Part shown: positions 7,541-15,491 of the stretch, piece after piece
Position numbering within the stretch: the stretch's first letter is position 1
Layout of the letters: the number at the start of each line of letters is the position of its first letter
DNA from: a virus
Direction: 5' to 3' (one strand)
IMG/VR virus record: IMGVR_UViG_3300028592_000008
Coordinates: 1-64,000 of that record
DNA length: 64,000 nucleotides
The notes under the pieces: generated by a model
Seen by the model: the letters and a program-made list of their open reading frames with translations, nothing else
Database searches by the model: none
What the model was told of the DNA's origin: nothing
Translations under genes and position numbers: made by a program

Positions 7541-7634
7541 GAAGCATCGCCGGAAGGAAGAGCGGCGGCGCCGGGCGAAGATGGATCGGGCGTACGAGGA
7601 ATGGGTGGGGGCCGCGGGGGAGGTGGCGAAGTGA
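7527..7634 (+). CDS. Very small basic protein
   Basis: 35 residues starting MGRREKHRRKEERRRRAKMD: the first half is almost entirely basic, as in nucleic-acid-binding peptides. GGGGAGG lies upstream, and the gene overlaps both neighbours (ATG inside the preceding gene, GTGA at the end). Confidence 0.5.
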   Translation: MGRREKHRRKEERRRRAKMDRAYEEWVGAAGEVAK

Positions 7635-8161
7635 GTTCTATACGCGAACGTCTTTACGAGTCTGGAGAGGTCGCTCAGGTGGGCGACGTGGTGATGATCG
7701 ATTCTGTGTCGAGTGCAGAGGCGCGCGGCCTTGAGGCTGGCGAGCCTTATCGGGTCGTGGAGTTCAACTCGCTCGGTAATCTTGTGGTCGTTCCCCTGAA
7801 TGCAGTGGGCGAGAATCAAGGGCATGGTTCGCTCCGCTTCCGGTTGGTCAGGCGAGCAACTGCAGATGAAGTCCGAGAAGCCGCCAAGGATCGGCAGGCT
7901 CTTGTCGACGAGGTGGCGCGGCTGAAGGACGAGAACCAGCGGCTGCGGGAGGCGGGGGACAGTCCGGTGTTCTCGCCGATGGTCGTTCGTGCTGCGAGAC
8001 GGGCGCGGTCGCTCTATCTCGGTGAGCCTGTGCCGGACGCATGCCGCCTTCGCGCTCAGGACTGGGATGTGTTGGCAGAAGCCGCCCGTGACTTCCTCGC
8101 GTTGCACTTTGACCAGTTCGATGAATTGGGCGTCAGGACTGACACGAGTGCCCTGAAGTGA
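7631..8161 (+). CDS. Hypothetical protein with coiled coil
   Basis: 176 residues from the GTG at 7631. Residues 1-75 look like a beta-rich domain (EPYRVVEFNSLGNLVVVPLN); 85-115 form a likely coiled coil (RQALVDEVARLKDENQRLRE). The C-terminal part is helical. No family recognised. Confidence 0.55.
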   Translation: MSSIRERLYESGEVAQVGDVVMIDSVSSAEARGLEAGEPYRVVEFNSLGNLVVVPLNAVGENQGHGSLRFRLVRRATADEVREAAKDRQALVDEVARLKDENQRLREAGDSPVFSPMVVRAARRARSLYLGEPVPDACRLRAQDWDVLAEAARDFLALHFDQFDELGVRTDTSALK

Positions 8162-8273
8162 TCCGCCCGCTGTCGACCGTCAAGTCAGCGTGCAGCCCGG
8201 TGCGAGGCCGGAGGGTGTCTGAACAAGTAACGCCGCCCTCGATCCGGGGCGAACTGAGGAGAGGTGGGAGATT

Positions 8274-8507
8274 CTGAGCCCGCTGATCGAGAAGCTGTGC
8301 TGGCGTAAGGGGTGTTACGAGCCCGGGGTCCCATCGGTCGCTCACGAGCTTTGCGAGTCCTGCCGGCGGGAGTGCTTCGCGCAGCTCGACCGGGCGGGGA
8401 TGCGTCATGGCGAAAAGGGGACTGTGATGCGGGCGATCCGGCGGTTCATGGAAGGGCTGCCGATCCTCCCGGATTCGGGATTGACCGACCGGGGTGGGCA
8501 GGGGTAG
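8274..8507 (+). CDS. Small Cys-rich, zinc-binding-like protein
   Basis: About 77 residues with cysteines in CWRKGCYEP and ELCESCRREC, a spacing typical of a small zinc finger. No ATG or GTG lies at the 5' end of the frame: the candidates are CTG at 8274 or ATT at 8271, next to GAGGAG and GGGAG. The frame is open from 8223 and ends in TAG at 8505. The Cys spacing supports it as real; the start is uncertain. Confidence 0.45.
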   Translation: MSPLIEKLCWRKGCYEPGVPSVAHELCESCRRECFAQLDRAGMRHGEKGTVMRAIRRFMEGLPILPDSGLTDRGGQG

Positions 8508-8554
8508 ATTTCCGCCGCTGATTTCTGGAACGGGTTTGGACGCTTTGGGGAGAC

Positions 8555-10438
8555 ATGGGAATGGTCGAGATTCCGTCGTGGCTTTTCTGGTCAGTCTTTG
8601 TGTTGGCTTGGCTGCACGTGCTTGTTTCGTTTTGGGTCCTGTGGCAGTGGCGCCGAGAGAAGTCCCGGGCCGATGCGTTCCGCCGAGTTGTTGAGAAGTA
8701 TGAGGTTATTGTCGATCCAGGGGTCCCGGTGGGGGCACCCGCGGGGCGGAGCGGGGCGAGCGAGCCGGAGTACATGACCGAGGCTTCGCGGCCTTCGGTG
8801 GCCGGGGAGGACGGGAAGAAGCTCGCGGAGGACATGGTCGACCGTCAGCGGGAGCTCGATAAGTGCCGGGCGGAACTGACCAGCAAGGAGGAACTGCTCT
8901 CGGCTGAGATCGATCGGATCAGCGCGATCCGGCGGAACCTTGTCGCCGCGATGGAGGGCACCCGGGAGCAACTGAACTGGCTGGCCGGGCATCTCCGCCT
9001 GGAGCCACTGAAGATCGACGAGCCGACAGCGGACGCGGCGAAGCGGGTCGTGGCCGCGGCGGCTGAGAAGATTCGGGCGGCGACGCTGGAATCGCTCCCA
9101 GCGCCAGGCCCGGCGATCGTCGCCGTGAAGGGGCTGGCTGAGACTGTTCTGGTCCGCCACGACGGCCGGGACGTGGCGTGCCTGAAGTGGAAGCCGCGAC
9201 TCTGGGAGCCGCTCCCGGCCGAGTTCTACCACAAGGCCTCGGGGTCGGCCGGCTGGGCGATTCACAGGACCCAGCCGCAAGTCTCTGGGGAGTGGCTGAA
9301 GGTCTTCGGGGACGGGGAATTGGCCGTTCCGCTCTCGGTGCAGGCACACAGCCCGGAACTTGCGGAGATCGCGAAACTGTCCTCCGTGGCCGACCCGCTG
9401 AAGGTCCGGGCGATCGAGATCGAGGAAGCCCTCAAGGCCGTGCGTGAGACCGCCGGGGTGTACCTCAAGGCTCACGACGTCGCGAAGATCGGGGCCGCCC
9501 GGAACCGCCTGCAGCGCCGGGTCGATGGGCAACTGAAGCAGATCCACAAGCTGCTGAAGTGCATCGAGCGGCTGAAGCAGGAGGTCATCTCCGCCGTAGC
9601 CCGGGAGGGGACGCAGGTCTCCAAGTTCAAGGCCGAGGCGGACGACTGGCGGGCGAAGTACGACGAGATGCAGGGGCGGATCGGGACCGAGCGGAACACC
9701 GCCCTCGGACAGCTAAACGCCGAGAAGGAGCGGCTTGAGAAATGCGGTAAGGAGGCGAAAGATCCAGTCAAGGAGGCCTACTTCGCCAGCATGGCTGATG
9801 CCTTCCTGCGGGCGTACCAGATCGTCAACCGCTGCATCAAGCGGCGGGCCCCGGCGGGCGGATCGGCGGACGCTGGCCGGCGGGCGGCGACGGAGGTGGC
9901 CGTGGCCTGCGTGGAGGCGGCGATCGCGGCGGATGACGCTCCGCGGGAGATTGCTGTCAGAGGCGGATTGACAGCTTTTGCGAAGCCGTGGCACCCGAAG
10001 GCCGGAGACCTGCGTCCGGAGTTCTATTTCTGGAGGGGGTCGAGGTCGGTGGACAATGCGTGGTGTACGCGAAGCATGCCGGTAAGCGAGGCGATCAACG
10101 AATGGGAGCTACAAGACCGGGAACACATGGTCCCGTGCGACCATCCGCCGGCCGCGGAAATCGTTTCCCGGGAAACGCCGGCTCCTGGGACCGAGGAAAA
10201 AGCCTCTCCGGAGAAACCGAAGATCGAGCAGGGGGAGGTGTTCCGGGTCGGAACGGGGGAGTCCCTGGGGATCCACCAGTTCGTCCGGCTGAACCCCGGG
10301 GAGTGGCGTCCGGCGCCGCACATTGCGTGGTGTCCCGGGTGGGACCGCTTCTTCCGATTCGAGGTTCCCGGCTGGGTCCGGGAGGCGACGCCGTACCGTT
10401 TCTACCGCATTGCCACCGAGGAGGATCTGCTTCCATGA
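8555..10438 (+). CDS. Large membrane-anchored coiled-coil protein
   Basis: 627 residues. An N-terminal transmembrane segment at about 9-31 is followed by basic residues, so the bulk is probably cytoplasmic. Long heptad-rich regions lie near 85-150 and 290-410. Two similar domains stand out: about 190-265 (KWKPRLWEPLPAEFYHKASG) and 465-510 (KPWHPKAGDLRPEFYFWRGS), with a third related segment near the C terminus (RLNPGEWRPAPHIAWCPGW). These look like diverged copies of one fold. The dispersed palindrome is embedded at residues 537-541 as VSRET in a Pro/Glu/Lys-rich linker. GGGGAGAC precedes the ATG. Function unknown; membrane anchoring of a phage complex is an inference. Confidence 0.65.
   Translation: MGMVEIPSWLFWSVFVLAWLHVLVSFWVLWQWRREKSRADAFRRVVEKYEVIVDPGVPVGAPAGRSGASEPEYMTEASRPSVAGEDGKKLAEDMVDRQRELDKCRAELTSKEELLSAEIDRISAIRRNLVAAMEGTREQLNWLAGHLRLEPLKIDEPTADAAKRVVAAAAEKIRAATLESLPAPGPAIVAVKGLAETVLVRHDGRDVACLKWKPRLWEPLPAEFYHKASGSAGWAIHRTQPQVSGEWLKVFGDGELAVPLSVQAHSPELAEIAKLSSVADPLKVRAIEIEEALKAVRETAGVYLKAHDVAKIGAARNRLQRRVDGQLKQIHKLLKCIERLKQEVISAVAREGTQVSKFKAEADDWRAKYDEMQGRIGTERNTALGQLNAEKERLEKCGKEAKDPVKEAYFASMADAFLRAYQIVNRCIKRRAPAGGSADAGRRAATEVAVACVEAAIAADDAPREIAVRGGLTAFAKPWHPKAGDLRPEFYFWRGSRSVDNAWCTRSMPVSEAINEWELQDREHMVPCDHPPAAEIVSRETPAPGTEEKASPEKPKIEQGEVFRVGTGESLGIHQFVRLNPGEWRPAPHIAWCPGWDRFFRFEVPGWVREATPYRFYRIATEEDLLP
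10163..10176. promoter_or_regulatory. ParB/Noc-type palindrome, site 3
   Basis: Perfect CGTTTCCCGGGAAACG (16-base form 10162-10177) inside the coding sequence of 8555-10438, read as V-S-R-E-T in a disordered linker. Confidence 0.8.
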
Positions 10439-10833
10439 ACGTCAACCGCGAAATCCTGTTCTTTGGTGGCCCGGCGCACGGGATGGTCCAGACGATGCCA
10501 GACAGTGCCTTGAGCATTCCGTGCATTATCCAGCAGCGGGACGACGTGGACATCTGCCGGGCGTTCTCGCCGGCTTGGATCGACGTCCCGATGAACTGGC
10601 TGCAGCGGCTTGCCGCGACGCTCTTCTTGATCCCGCGGCGTGTCCTGAAACCATCCGAGCACTTCAAGCCGCGGGAGGTCAGATACCGTGCCGTGGGGCT
10701 ATACCGCCATCCTGAGACCTGGGCGGTGATGACCGTCGACGGGAAGCCCCTGGAGGGGCAGGATCTCGCCGACGCAGCCTACTACATCGACTCCCGGAGG
10801 CTGCAGCCGGTCGAGCGGTATCCGATACGCTGA
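10435..10833 (+). CDS. Hypothetical protein
   Basis: 132 residues beginning MNVNREILFFGGPAHGMVQT, coupled to the preceding gene by ATGA. The N-terminal strand-loop and the pattern of aromatic residues suggest a small alpha/beta domain. No family recognised. Confidence 0.6.
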   Translation: MNVNREILFFGGPAHGMVQTMPDSALSIPCIIQQRDDVDICRAFSPAWIDVPMNWLQRLAATLFLIPRRVLKPSEHFKPREVRYRAVGLYRHPETWAVMTVDGKPLEGQDLADAAYYIDSRRLQPVERYPIR

Positions 10834-10844
10834 TTCGTGGTCAA

Positions 10845-10918
10845 TGGGGCGTAGCTCAATCGGTAGAGCGATCGAGGTGCATGCCTGAGAGATGCCGGTT
10901 CGAGTCCGGCCGCCCCTA
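10845..10918 (+). tRNA. tRNA-like gene with unusual anticodon arm
   Basis: Six acceptor base pairs (GGGGCG/CGCCCC, with a T-T mismatch at 1:72), TA at 8-9, a perfect D stem (GCTC/GAGC) and a perfect T arm (GCCGG TTCGAGT CCGGC) are seen. The 24 bases between them do not fold into a normal 5-base anticodon stem. The best arm is TCGAG/CCTGA with one mismatch and loop GTGCATG, giving anticodon GCA (Cys). No CCA is encoded. It may be a real but odd tRNA, a decaying tRNA or a tRNA mimic. Confidence 0.55.
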
Positions 10919-10955
10919 CTCCCGGAATTCCCGGGCAAATTGAAAGGACACTGCA

Positions 10956-11147
10956 ATGCTGGTTCTGAGCCGCAAAGAGGGTGAGTCGATCATCATTGGG
11001 GATGGGATCGAGGTGAAGGTCGTCGACATCGACGGCAACAAGGTGCGGATCGGCATCGAGGCGCCGCGGAACGTATCGGTTCACCGCAAGGAGGTTTACG
11101 ACGCGATGAAGCGTGAAGCGAAGGAAGGAGGCAGCCGTGGGGCTTGA
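10956..11147 (+). CDS. csrA: CsrA/RsmA-family RNA-binding translational regulator
   Basis: 63 residues matching CsrA along its length: [12 protein letters not shown] start with Leu4 and Arg6, [20 protein letters not shown] strands, and [17 protein letters not shown] with Arg44, the RNA-contacting residue. CsrA dimers bind GGA motifs near ribosome-binding sites and alter translation or mRNA stability. A good AAAGGA precedes the ATG. The gene overlaps the next one by 11 bases. A phage copy could reprogramme host mRNAs or control phage genes; many leaders here contain GGA. Confidence 0.95.
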   Translation: MLVLSRKEGESIIIGDGIEVKVVDIDGNKVRIGIEAPRNVSVHRKEVYDAMKREAKEGGSRGA

Positions 11148-12027
11148 AACTGGGATTAGCTGGACCGACTACACATGGAACCCATGGCAGGGCTGCACGA
11201 AGATCAGTCCGGCGTGCGCGAATTGCTATATGTTCCCGGGGATGTGGCGATGGGGCAAGGACCCGACAGTTGTCCGCCGCTCGTCTCCACAGACTTTCAA
11301 TCTGCCGCTCAAGCGGAAGTCGGCGAAGAACGGCGGCGGATACGCGATGGAGCCGGGCAAGTGGGTGTTCACCTGCTCGTGGTCCGACTGGTTCCACAAG
11401 GACGCGGACCCTTGGAGGGACGAAGCCTGGGCAATCGTGAGGGCTCGCCCGGACCTGAACTTCCAGATCGTCACGAAGCGGACGGAGCGGATCAAGGACT
11501 GTCTGCCATCCGATTGGGGCGACGGATACCGGAACGTCATCCTGATCGCGACTGTCGAGAATCAGGAGTTCCTCGAAAAGCGGGTTCCGGACCTGTTCTC
11601 CGTCCCGGCGTGGCGTCGCGGGTTGTCGTGCGAGCCGCTGCTGGGGCCGCTCGATTTCCACCGCAGGTGCTTTGCCGACAACTGCCAGGGAGAGTGCGGA
11701 TGGCCTTCTCCGTTCGATCTCCTTGGAGACAACAAAAACGGATCCGGCGCACTGATCGACTGGATCATCACCGGCGGGGAATCCGGAACAGGGGCGCGGC
11801 CATCGAATCCTCAGTGGTTCCGGGACGTCCGGGATCAGTGCTTCTTGGCGGGAGTTCCGTTCCACCACAAGCAAAACGGCGAGTGGGTGTCTGTCAGTGA
11901 GGTCGAGGGACCCGGGGAGCACTTCGCCTTCTCGGATCACAGGGTTGTGCGGCGGGTAGGTGTCGCCGCGGCTGGGAGAACGATCGACGGAAAGGTCTAT
12001 GATGCCTTCCCGTCCATGGGAGCATAG
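11137..12027 (+). CDS. Phage Gp37/Gp68 (DUF5131) family protein
   Basis: 296 residues. The start has the family signature [14 protein letters not shown] followed by three cysteines, C20-x6-C27-x2-C30, as in other Gp37/Gp68 proteins. Later motifs also fit ([35 protein letters not shown]). The biochemical activity is not established to my knowledge; the three-Cys motif recalls metal or iron-sulfur binding, and members are found next to the TcmP three-Cys-motif partner protein in other genomes, which I do not see here. The GTG at 11137 follows AAGGAGG inside csrA, so the two are coupled. Confidence 0.85.
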   Translation: MGLETGISWTDYTWNPWQGCTKISPACANCYMFPGMWRWGKDPTVVRRSSPQTFNLPLKRKSAKNGGGYAMEPGKWVFTCSWSDWFHKDADPWRDEAWAIVRARPDLNFQIVTKRTERIKDCLPSDWGDGYRNVILIATVENQEFLEKRVPDLFSVPAWRRGLSCEPLLGPLDFHRRCFADNCQGECGWPSPFDLLGDNKNGSGALIDWIITGGESGTGARPSNPQWFRDVRDQCFLAGVPFHHKQNGEWVSVSEVEGPGEHFAFSDHRVVRRVGVAAAGRTIDGKVYDAFPSMGA

Positions 12028-12031
12028 GGAA

Positions 12032-12559
12032 ATGCGTCGTTTAAGCTGCGCGATTCTCCCGGACCTGTCGCGGGTCCGGGAGGTGACGGTGTTCTACAGG
12101 ATGCGTTGGCGTTTCGTGCGGCCGGGGGACGAAGTCCTGCTGGTCGACCGGATCGCCAATCGATCGGGAGGCGAGGCGAAAGGCCTGTCGGTAGTCCGGG
12201 TCGTTTCGATCCGCGAGACCCGGCTTATCGAGATGACGGCGGCGGCTGACGGCGGCCGGGCGGAGACGGACAGGTGCGGCTTTTGGGGGAAGACCCCGCA
12301 GGAGTTCGTGGACGCGATGTGTGACGCGCACAAGACCGATCCGTGGTACATGATCTCCCGGATCGAGGTGGAGCACGCGGAGCCGCTTCCGGAGCCGAAC
12401 TTCCGCGGGTATCTCCCGATGGACGTTCACCCCGCCCCGGAAGGTCGCGTCGCCAAGGCGATGCGAAACGGGATCGCCGCCATGACGAAGTCTCCCAACG
12501 AGGATGACATCGAACGCTGGGATGACGACGGCGGCCCGGCAGTGGAGACCGAGCAGTGA
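12032..12559 (+). CDS. Hypothetical protein with ASCH/PUA-like N-terminus
   Basis: 175 residues. The region 15-60 (VFYRMRWRFVRPGDEVLLVD followed by RVVSIRETRL) resembles the beta-barrel of ASCH/PUA-type RNA-binding domains. A second part around 85-115 has TPQEFVDAMCDAHKTDPW. The acidic C terminus is probably disordered. Domain assignment is by eye only. Confidence 0.5.
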   Translation: MRRLSCAILPDLSRVREVTVFYRMRWRFVRPGDEVLLVDRIANRSGGEAKGLSVVRVVSIRETRLIEMTAAADGGRAETDRCGFWGKTPQEFVDAMCDAHKTDPWYMISRIEVEHAEPLPEPNFRGYLPMDVHPAPEGRVAKAMRNGIAAMTKSPNEDDIERWDDDGGPAVETEQ

Positions 12560-13059
12560 TCTTGCTGGCAATCGACCCCGGGAGCGCGGAGACCGCCTGG
12601 GTCAAAATCGAGCGTGAGACCGGGCGGATCTGCGGGAAGGAGATCGTCGAAAACGACGCCTTCCGGCTGCAGCTCTGGCGGCGCGAAATCGACGGGTACG
12701 ACCGGATCGCGCTCGAGTATTTCCAGCCGCGCGGGATGCCGACCGCTGCGGAGGAGATGGACACGATCTTCTGGTCCGGCCGCTTCATCGAGGCGGCGGG
12801 CCGGGACTGGGACAAGGTGTTCCGGATGCAGGAGAAAATCTCCATCTGCGGGCACGGCTCGGCGACGGACTCCAACATCTCCACGGCGCTCCGGGATATG
12901 TACGGGGGGCAGAAGGAGGCCAAGGGGCTCAAGGCGAGCCCGGGGCCGCTGTACGGGTTCAAGGACGACCTGTGGGCGGCCCTGGCAATCGGAGTGACGT
13001 GGTTTCGTCGGAACGGGAGCCCGGAGTGGGTTCCGAACCTCGAGGAGATTCGGAAGTGA
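12556..13059 (+). CDS. RuvC-like (RNase H fold) nuclease or resolvase
   Basis: 167 residues. The first strand carries AIDPGS with Asp7, the second acidic residue is Glu54 in IALEYFQP, and KDDLWAALAIG near the C terminus supplies Asp137/Asp138. This order of acidic residues and the DPGS motif match RuvC-type Holliday junction resolvases, which cut branched DNA before packaging. The GTG start overlaps the previous stop. Confidence 0.7.
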   Translation: MILLAIDPGSAETAWVKIERETGRICGKEIVENDAFRLQLWRREIDGYDRIALEYFQPRGMPTAAEEMDTIFWSGRFIEAAGRDWDKVFRMQEKISICGHGSATDSNISTALRDMYGGQKEAKGLKASPGPLYGFKDDLWAALAIGVTWFRRNGSPEWVPNLEEIRK

Positions 13060-13475
13060 ACTACACGTTGGACGCTCTGGACAGCCAGGCAATCACGATG
13101 ATCTCGCGCGGCGTCGGGACCCTCCGGATTTCGGAGGCTGCGAAGCGGAAGATCATGGCGGCTTGGAAACCGCCGGATCACATGCGGCATCCGCTTATCT
13201 CATTCGAGGGGCTGCTCGGCCTGGGGATCGACGTCACGGTGGACCCGTCGATGCCGATCTTCGTGAAGTCGAACCGCCTGCGTTCCCGGGACCGCTTCAC
13301 GCTCTTCGAGGCCGCGGACGCCGATTGGGCGGTGGCGGCCGGGCTCGCGGAGTGGGAGCTGGACGAGGTCCATGCCGTCTGGTTCGACGAGCTGCGTCTT
13401 CAGTTCTACCGCTCGCACTACAACTTCGGGGTGAAGTTGATGGAGCCGCGGGGATTCATCCGGGGGCTCGCGTAG
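13056..13475 (+). CDS. Hypothetical protein
   Basis: 139 residues from a GTG that overlaps the RuvC-like gene's stop. Soluble, no membrane segment, acidic C-terminal half rich in Trp and Phe. No family recognised. Confidence 0.6.
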   Translation: MNYTLDALDSQAITMISRGVGTLRISEAAKRKIMAAWKPPDHMRHPLISFEGLLGLGIDVTVDPSMPIFVKSNRLRSRDRFTLFEAADADWAVAAGLAEWELDEVHAVWFDELRLQFYRSHYNFGVKLMEPRGFIRGLA

Positions 13476-13476
13476 C

Positions 13477-13695
13477 GTGAAGCAGTTTCAGATCAGCGAG
13501 GAAGACCTGCAGTCCCTCGAGCACATTCTCCCGGCCGTGCTGTGGAAGCTGACCTGCAGGCCAGATGCGGACCCGCAGGATCGCGTCCACTTCCGTCAGG
13601 TCCGGGGCATCCTGACAAACGTGCGATGGGGATACTGGCCCCCGGAGAACGTAGAGATCATTCCGCCAGGGGAGACTGACCATGCTGCTGAGTGA
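13477..13695 (+). CDS. Small hypothetical protein
   Basis: 72 residues (MKQFQISEEDLQSLEHILPA at the start) from GTG. It overlaps the following terminase-like gene by 14 bases. Size and helical start would be compatible with a packaging accessory protein, but nothing proves it. Confidence 0.55.
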   Translation: MKQFQISEEDLQSLEHILPAVLWKLTCRPDADPQDRVHFRQVRGILTNVRWGYWPPENVEIIPPGETDHAAE

Positions 13696-14428
13696 GTTTC
13701 AGGCGTTGCCATTTCAGGACGCCGCACTGAATTGTGGGCAGAAGATCCAGATCATCCGCGGGGGCAATCGGTCCTCGAAGAGCCTGGTCGCTGCCGTGAA
13801 GGTGGCCGCCGCGCTGACCGGGGAGACGGTGAAGCTGTCCAACGGGGCGGGCGTGGCGTACACCCCGGCGAAGCGGGTCTACTGCGCCGGGAAGGACTTC
13901 GAGCACGTCTCGGAGAAAATGGCGGCGCCGCTGTTCGGGTCGGCCATCGGAATCGGGGAGGCCCCGGGACTGATCGCCGCCGACAAGATCGAGATGGTTT
14001 CGTGGTTCAACAAGACGCTTGGCTGGCCGGCGATGGTCCGGCTGAAGAGCGGTGCCGAGGTTGTTTTCGGACAGGGATTCAGCAATCACGGGTTCCGCTT
14101 CGCGATCATCTGGGCAGACGAGAAGGTGCTCAGCGACGGGCGGCTCCTGTCGATGGTTGCGCAGGCCGACGTCTTCATCTGGTCGACCTGGCCGGACTCG
14201 ACGAACGACGAGCTCCGGAGGCTGTGCAAGCTGGCGGCGGAGACCGGCGCGGAGTTCGTCTTCCGGATGCAGGACAACACCACGATCTCCGAAGAGAAGC
14301 GGGCGTCGATCCTGGAGACGTGGGGAGCATTGGGGTCGCAGCATTTGCAGGCCCGGAACCTCGGCGAATTCCCGGCCGATCCGCCGGCCGAAGAGAAAGC
14401 TCTTGACACGGAGAAGCCGGCCCCCTAG
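13682..14428 (+). CDS. Terminase-like ATPase lacking the nuclease domain (TerL paralogue)
   Basis: 248 residues, homologous by eye to the ATPase half of the full TerL at 24023-25774. Shared blocks: IIRGGNRSSKS (residues 24-34) versus LIRGGNRSGKS; AIIWADEKV (141-149) versus IIWVDEKV; FIWSTWPDSTNDELRR (165-180) versus FWWSTWPTSTNTALRS; and WGALGSQHLQARNLGEF versus WQALGAGHVQARNEGEF. It stops where TerL continues into its nuclease domain. The Walker A glycine before Lys33 is Ser32, so ATP use may be altered. GGGGAGACTGACC precedes the ATG. A gene-free, structured stretch follows immediately. It could be an accessory packaging ATPase, a decoy subunit or a decaying duplicate. Confidence 0.8.
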   Translation: MLLSEFQALPFQDAALNCGQKIQIIRGGNRSSKSLVAAVKVAAALTGETVKLSNGAGVAYTPAKRVYCAGKDFEHVSEKMAAPLFGSAIGIGEAPGLIAADKIEMVSWFNKTLGWPAMVRLKSGAEVVFGQGFSNHGFRFAIIWADEKVLSDGRLLSMVAQADVFIWSTWPDSTNDELRRLCKLAAETGAEFVFRMQDNTTISEEKRASILETWGALGSQHLQARNLGEFPADPPAEEKALDTEKPAP

Positions 14429-14429
14429 T

Positions 14430-15020
14430 GTTCCGCCGGTGACGCCTTCCTGTCCTCAACCGGGAAGTCGAAAATTTGATTTTGCATTTCGTAGGCTTCG
14501 GCCTGCGGAAATAAGCCCGTGTGGTTAGGCGAGTTGAGGCGCCTTCCACGCGGGCTATTTTCGTGGACTGAGGCGAATGAACGAGCCAAAGCTCTCATAG
14601 CGCCCATTTGCAGTTCTGGTTAAGCACGAACCCCTGGGTGCGACCGGAGCCAAGCATATGGGCACCTTAACGCCCAAGGTATGTCGGGGACGTGAACGCC
14701 GGGAAAGGGTTATTTGCTGCCCGTGTCGATTGCAGGCGAAGGTCGCCGCGAAGCACGGGGTAAGGCGTAATTCCCCGGAGACATGATGTGGCGATGGTAG
14801 CCTAAACCTCGCTGGGCAATATCACCTTCCACCTTGTGTGGACACCGCATTAAGCGGAGCAACCGTCGTGAGGAATCAGGCTGAGTTCGCAGCGACGTTA
14901 AACAAATGCGGGGAGTAGCCCCACAAGCCATCACGCGCCGGGACCAAACCCTTAGCGCTCAAGCCGGGACCGATGGACGCTGTTCTTTTGTTGGACGAAC
15001 ACTGGACTCTTTGAGGATTA
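14430..15020 (+). ncRNA. Candidate large structured noncoding RNA
   Basis: About 590 bases with no usable reading frame, visibly less GC-rich than the flanks, but full of perfect helices. Examples: a 10-base stem capped by a UUCG tetraloop (14487-14510); an 11-base stem 14514-14524/14546-14556 enclosing AGGCG/CGCCT; CCTCAAC (14454-14460) pairing with GTTGAGG (14533-14539) in that hairpin's loop, a pseudoknot; GCCCAT/ATGGGC (14602/14658) crossing GTTAAG/CTTAAC (14619/14666); CCCGTG/CACGGG (14720/14754) around GGCGA/TCGCC; CGTCG/CGACG (14864/14893); and GGGG/CCCC (14910/14919). I see no tmRNA, RNase P, group I or group II hallmarks. Large phage RNAs such as GOLLD or ROOL are the nearest concept, but no match is claimed. 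Confidence 0.6.
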
Positions 15021-15024
15021 TGAC

Positions 15025-15456
15025 ATGCCACGTTACGAGCTTATCAATCCGAGCGACTACTACACCTTCGAAGCCCGGGACATCCTGATCGCCGGCGCGG
15101 TGACGATGTTCCTGAGTTCCAACTTCGGGGCGGTGCAGATCCACCCGGAGGGGGACGAGCGGACGCCGATGCTGTTCGGCTGGGAGGAGTGGTTCAAGTC
15201 GAAGGGGGTCGACCTGCATGATCCGAAGTGGACCCGGGAGAACCTGCAGGCGATCGCGGAGGCTTTCGAGTCGTTCGTCATCGGGGACCGGGCGGAGTAC
15301 ATGGCTGGGCTCGAGGCGACCCTGGAGGCAGACCGGCCGGCGTTCATCGAGAAGTGGAACAACGAGAAGCGGAGCAGCGTGAACGACATCGGGAAGGCCG
15401 CGCGGAGCTACGCGACTCAGTGTCGGAAGATGCTTGAGGCTGTGGCCGCGGGCTGA
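15025..15456 (+). CDS. Hypothetical protein
   Basis: 143 residues, soluble. The N-terminal part reads ELINPSDYYTFEARDILIAG; the C-terminal half is helical with EKWNNEKRSSVNDIGKAARS. The first gene after the structured RNA candidate; GAGGA lies before the ATG. No family recognised. Confidence 0.65.
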   Translation: MPRYELINPSDYYTFEARDILIAGAVTMFLSSNFGAVQIHPEGDERTPMLFGWEEWFKSKGVDLHDPKWTRENLQAIAEAFESFVIGDRAEYMAGLEATLEADRPAFIEKWNNEKRSSVNDIGKAARSYATQCRKMLEAVAAG

Positions 15457-15491
15457 GTCGCCCGGGATCGAACACTGGACGCTGGGAGTCG

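Noticed and set aside
14430-15020. Group I or group II intron splitting the terminase-like gene
   Set aside because: The missing nuclease half does not resume downstream, no intron-encoded protein is present, and no group II domain V or group I core was recognised.
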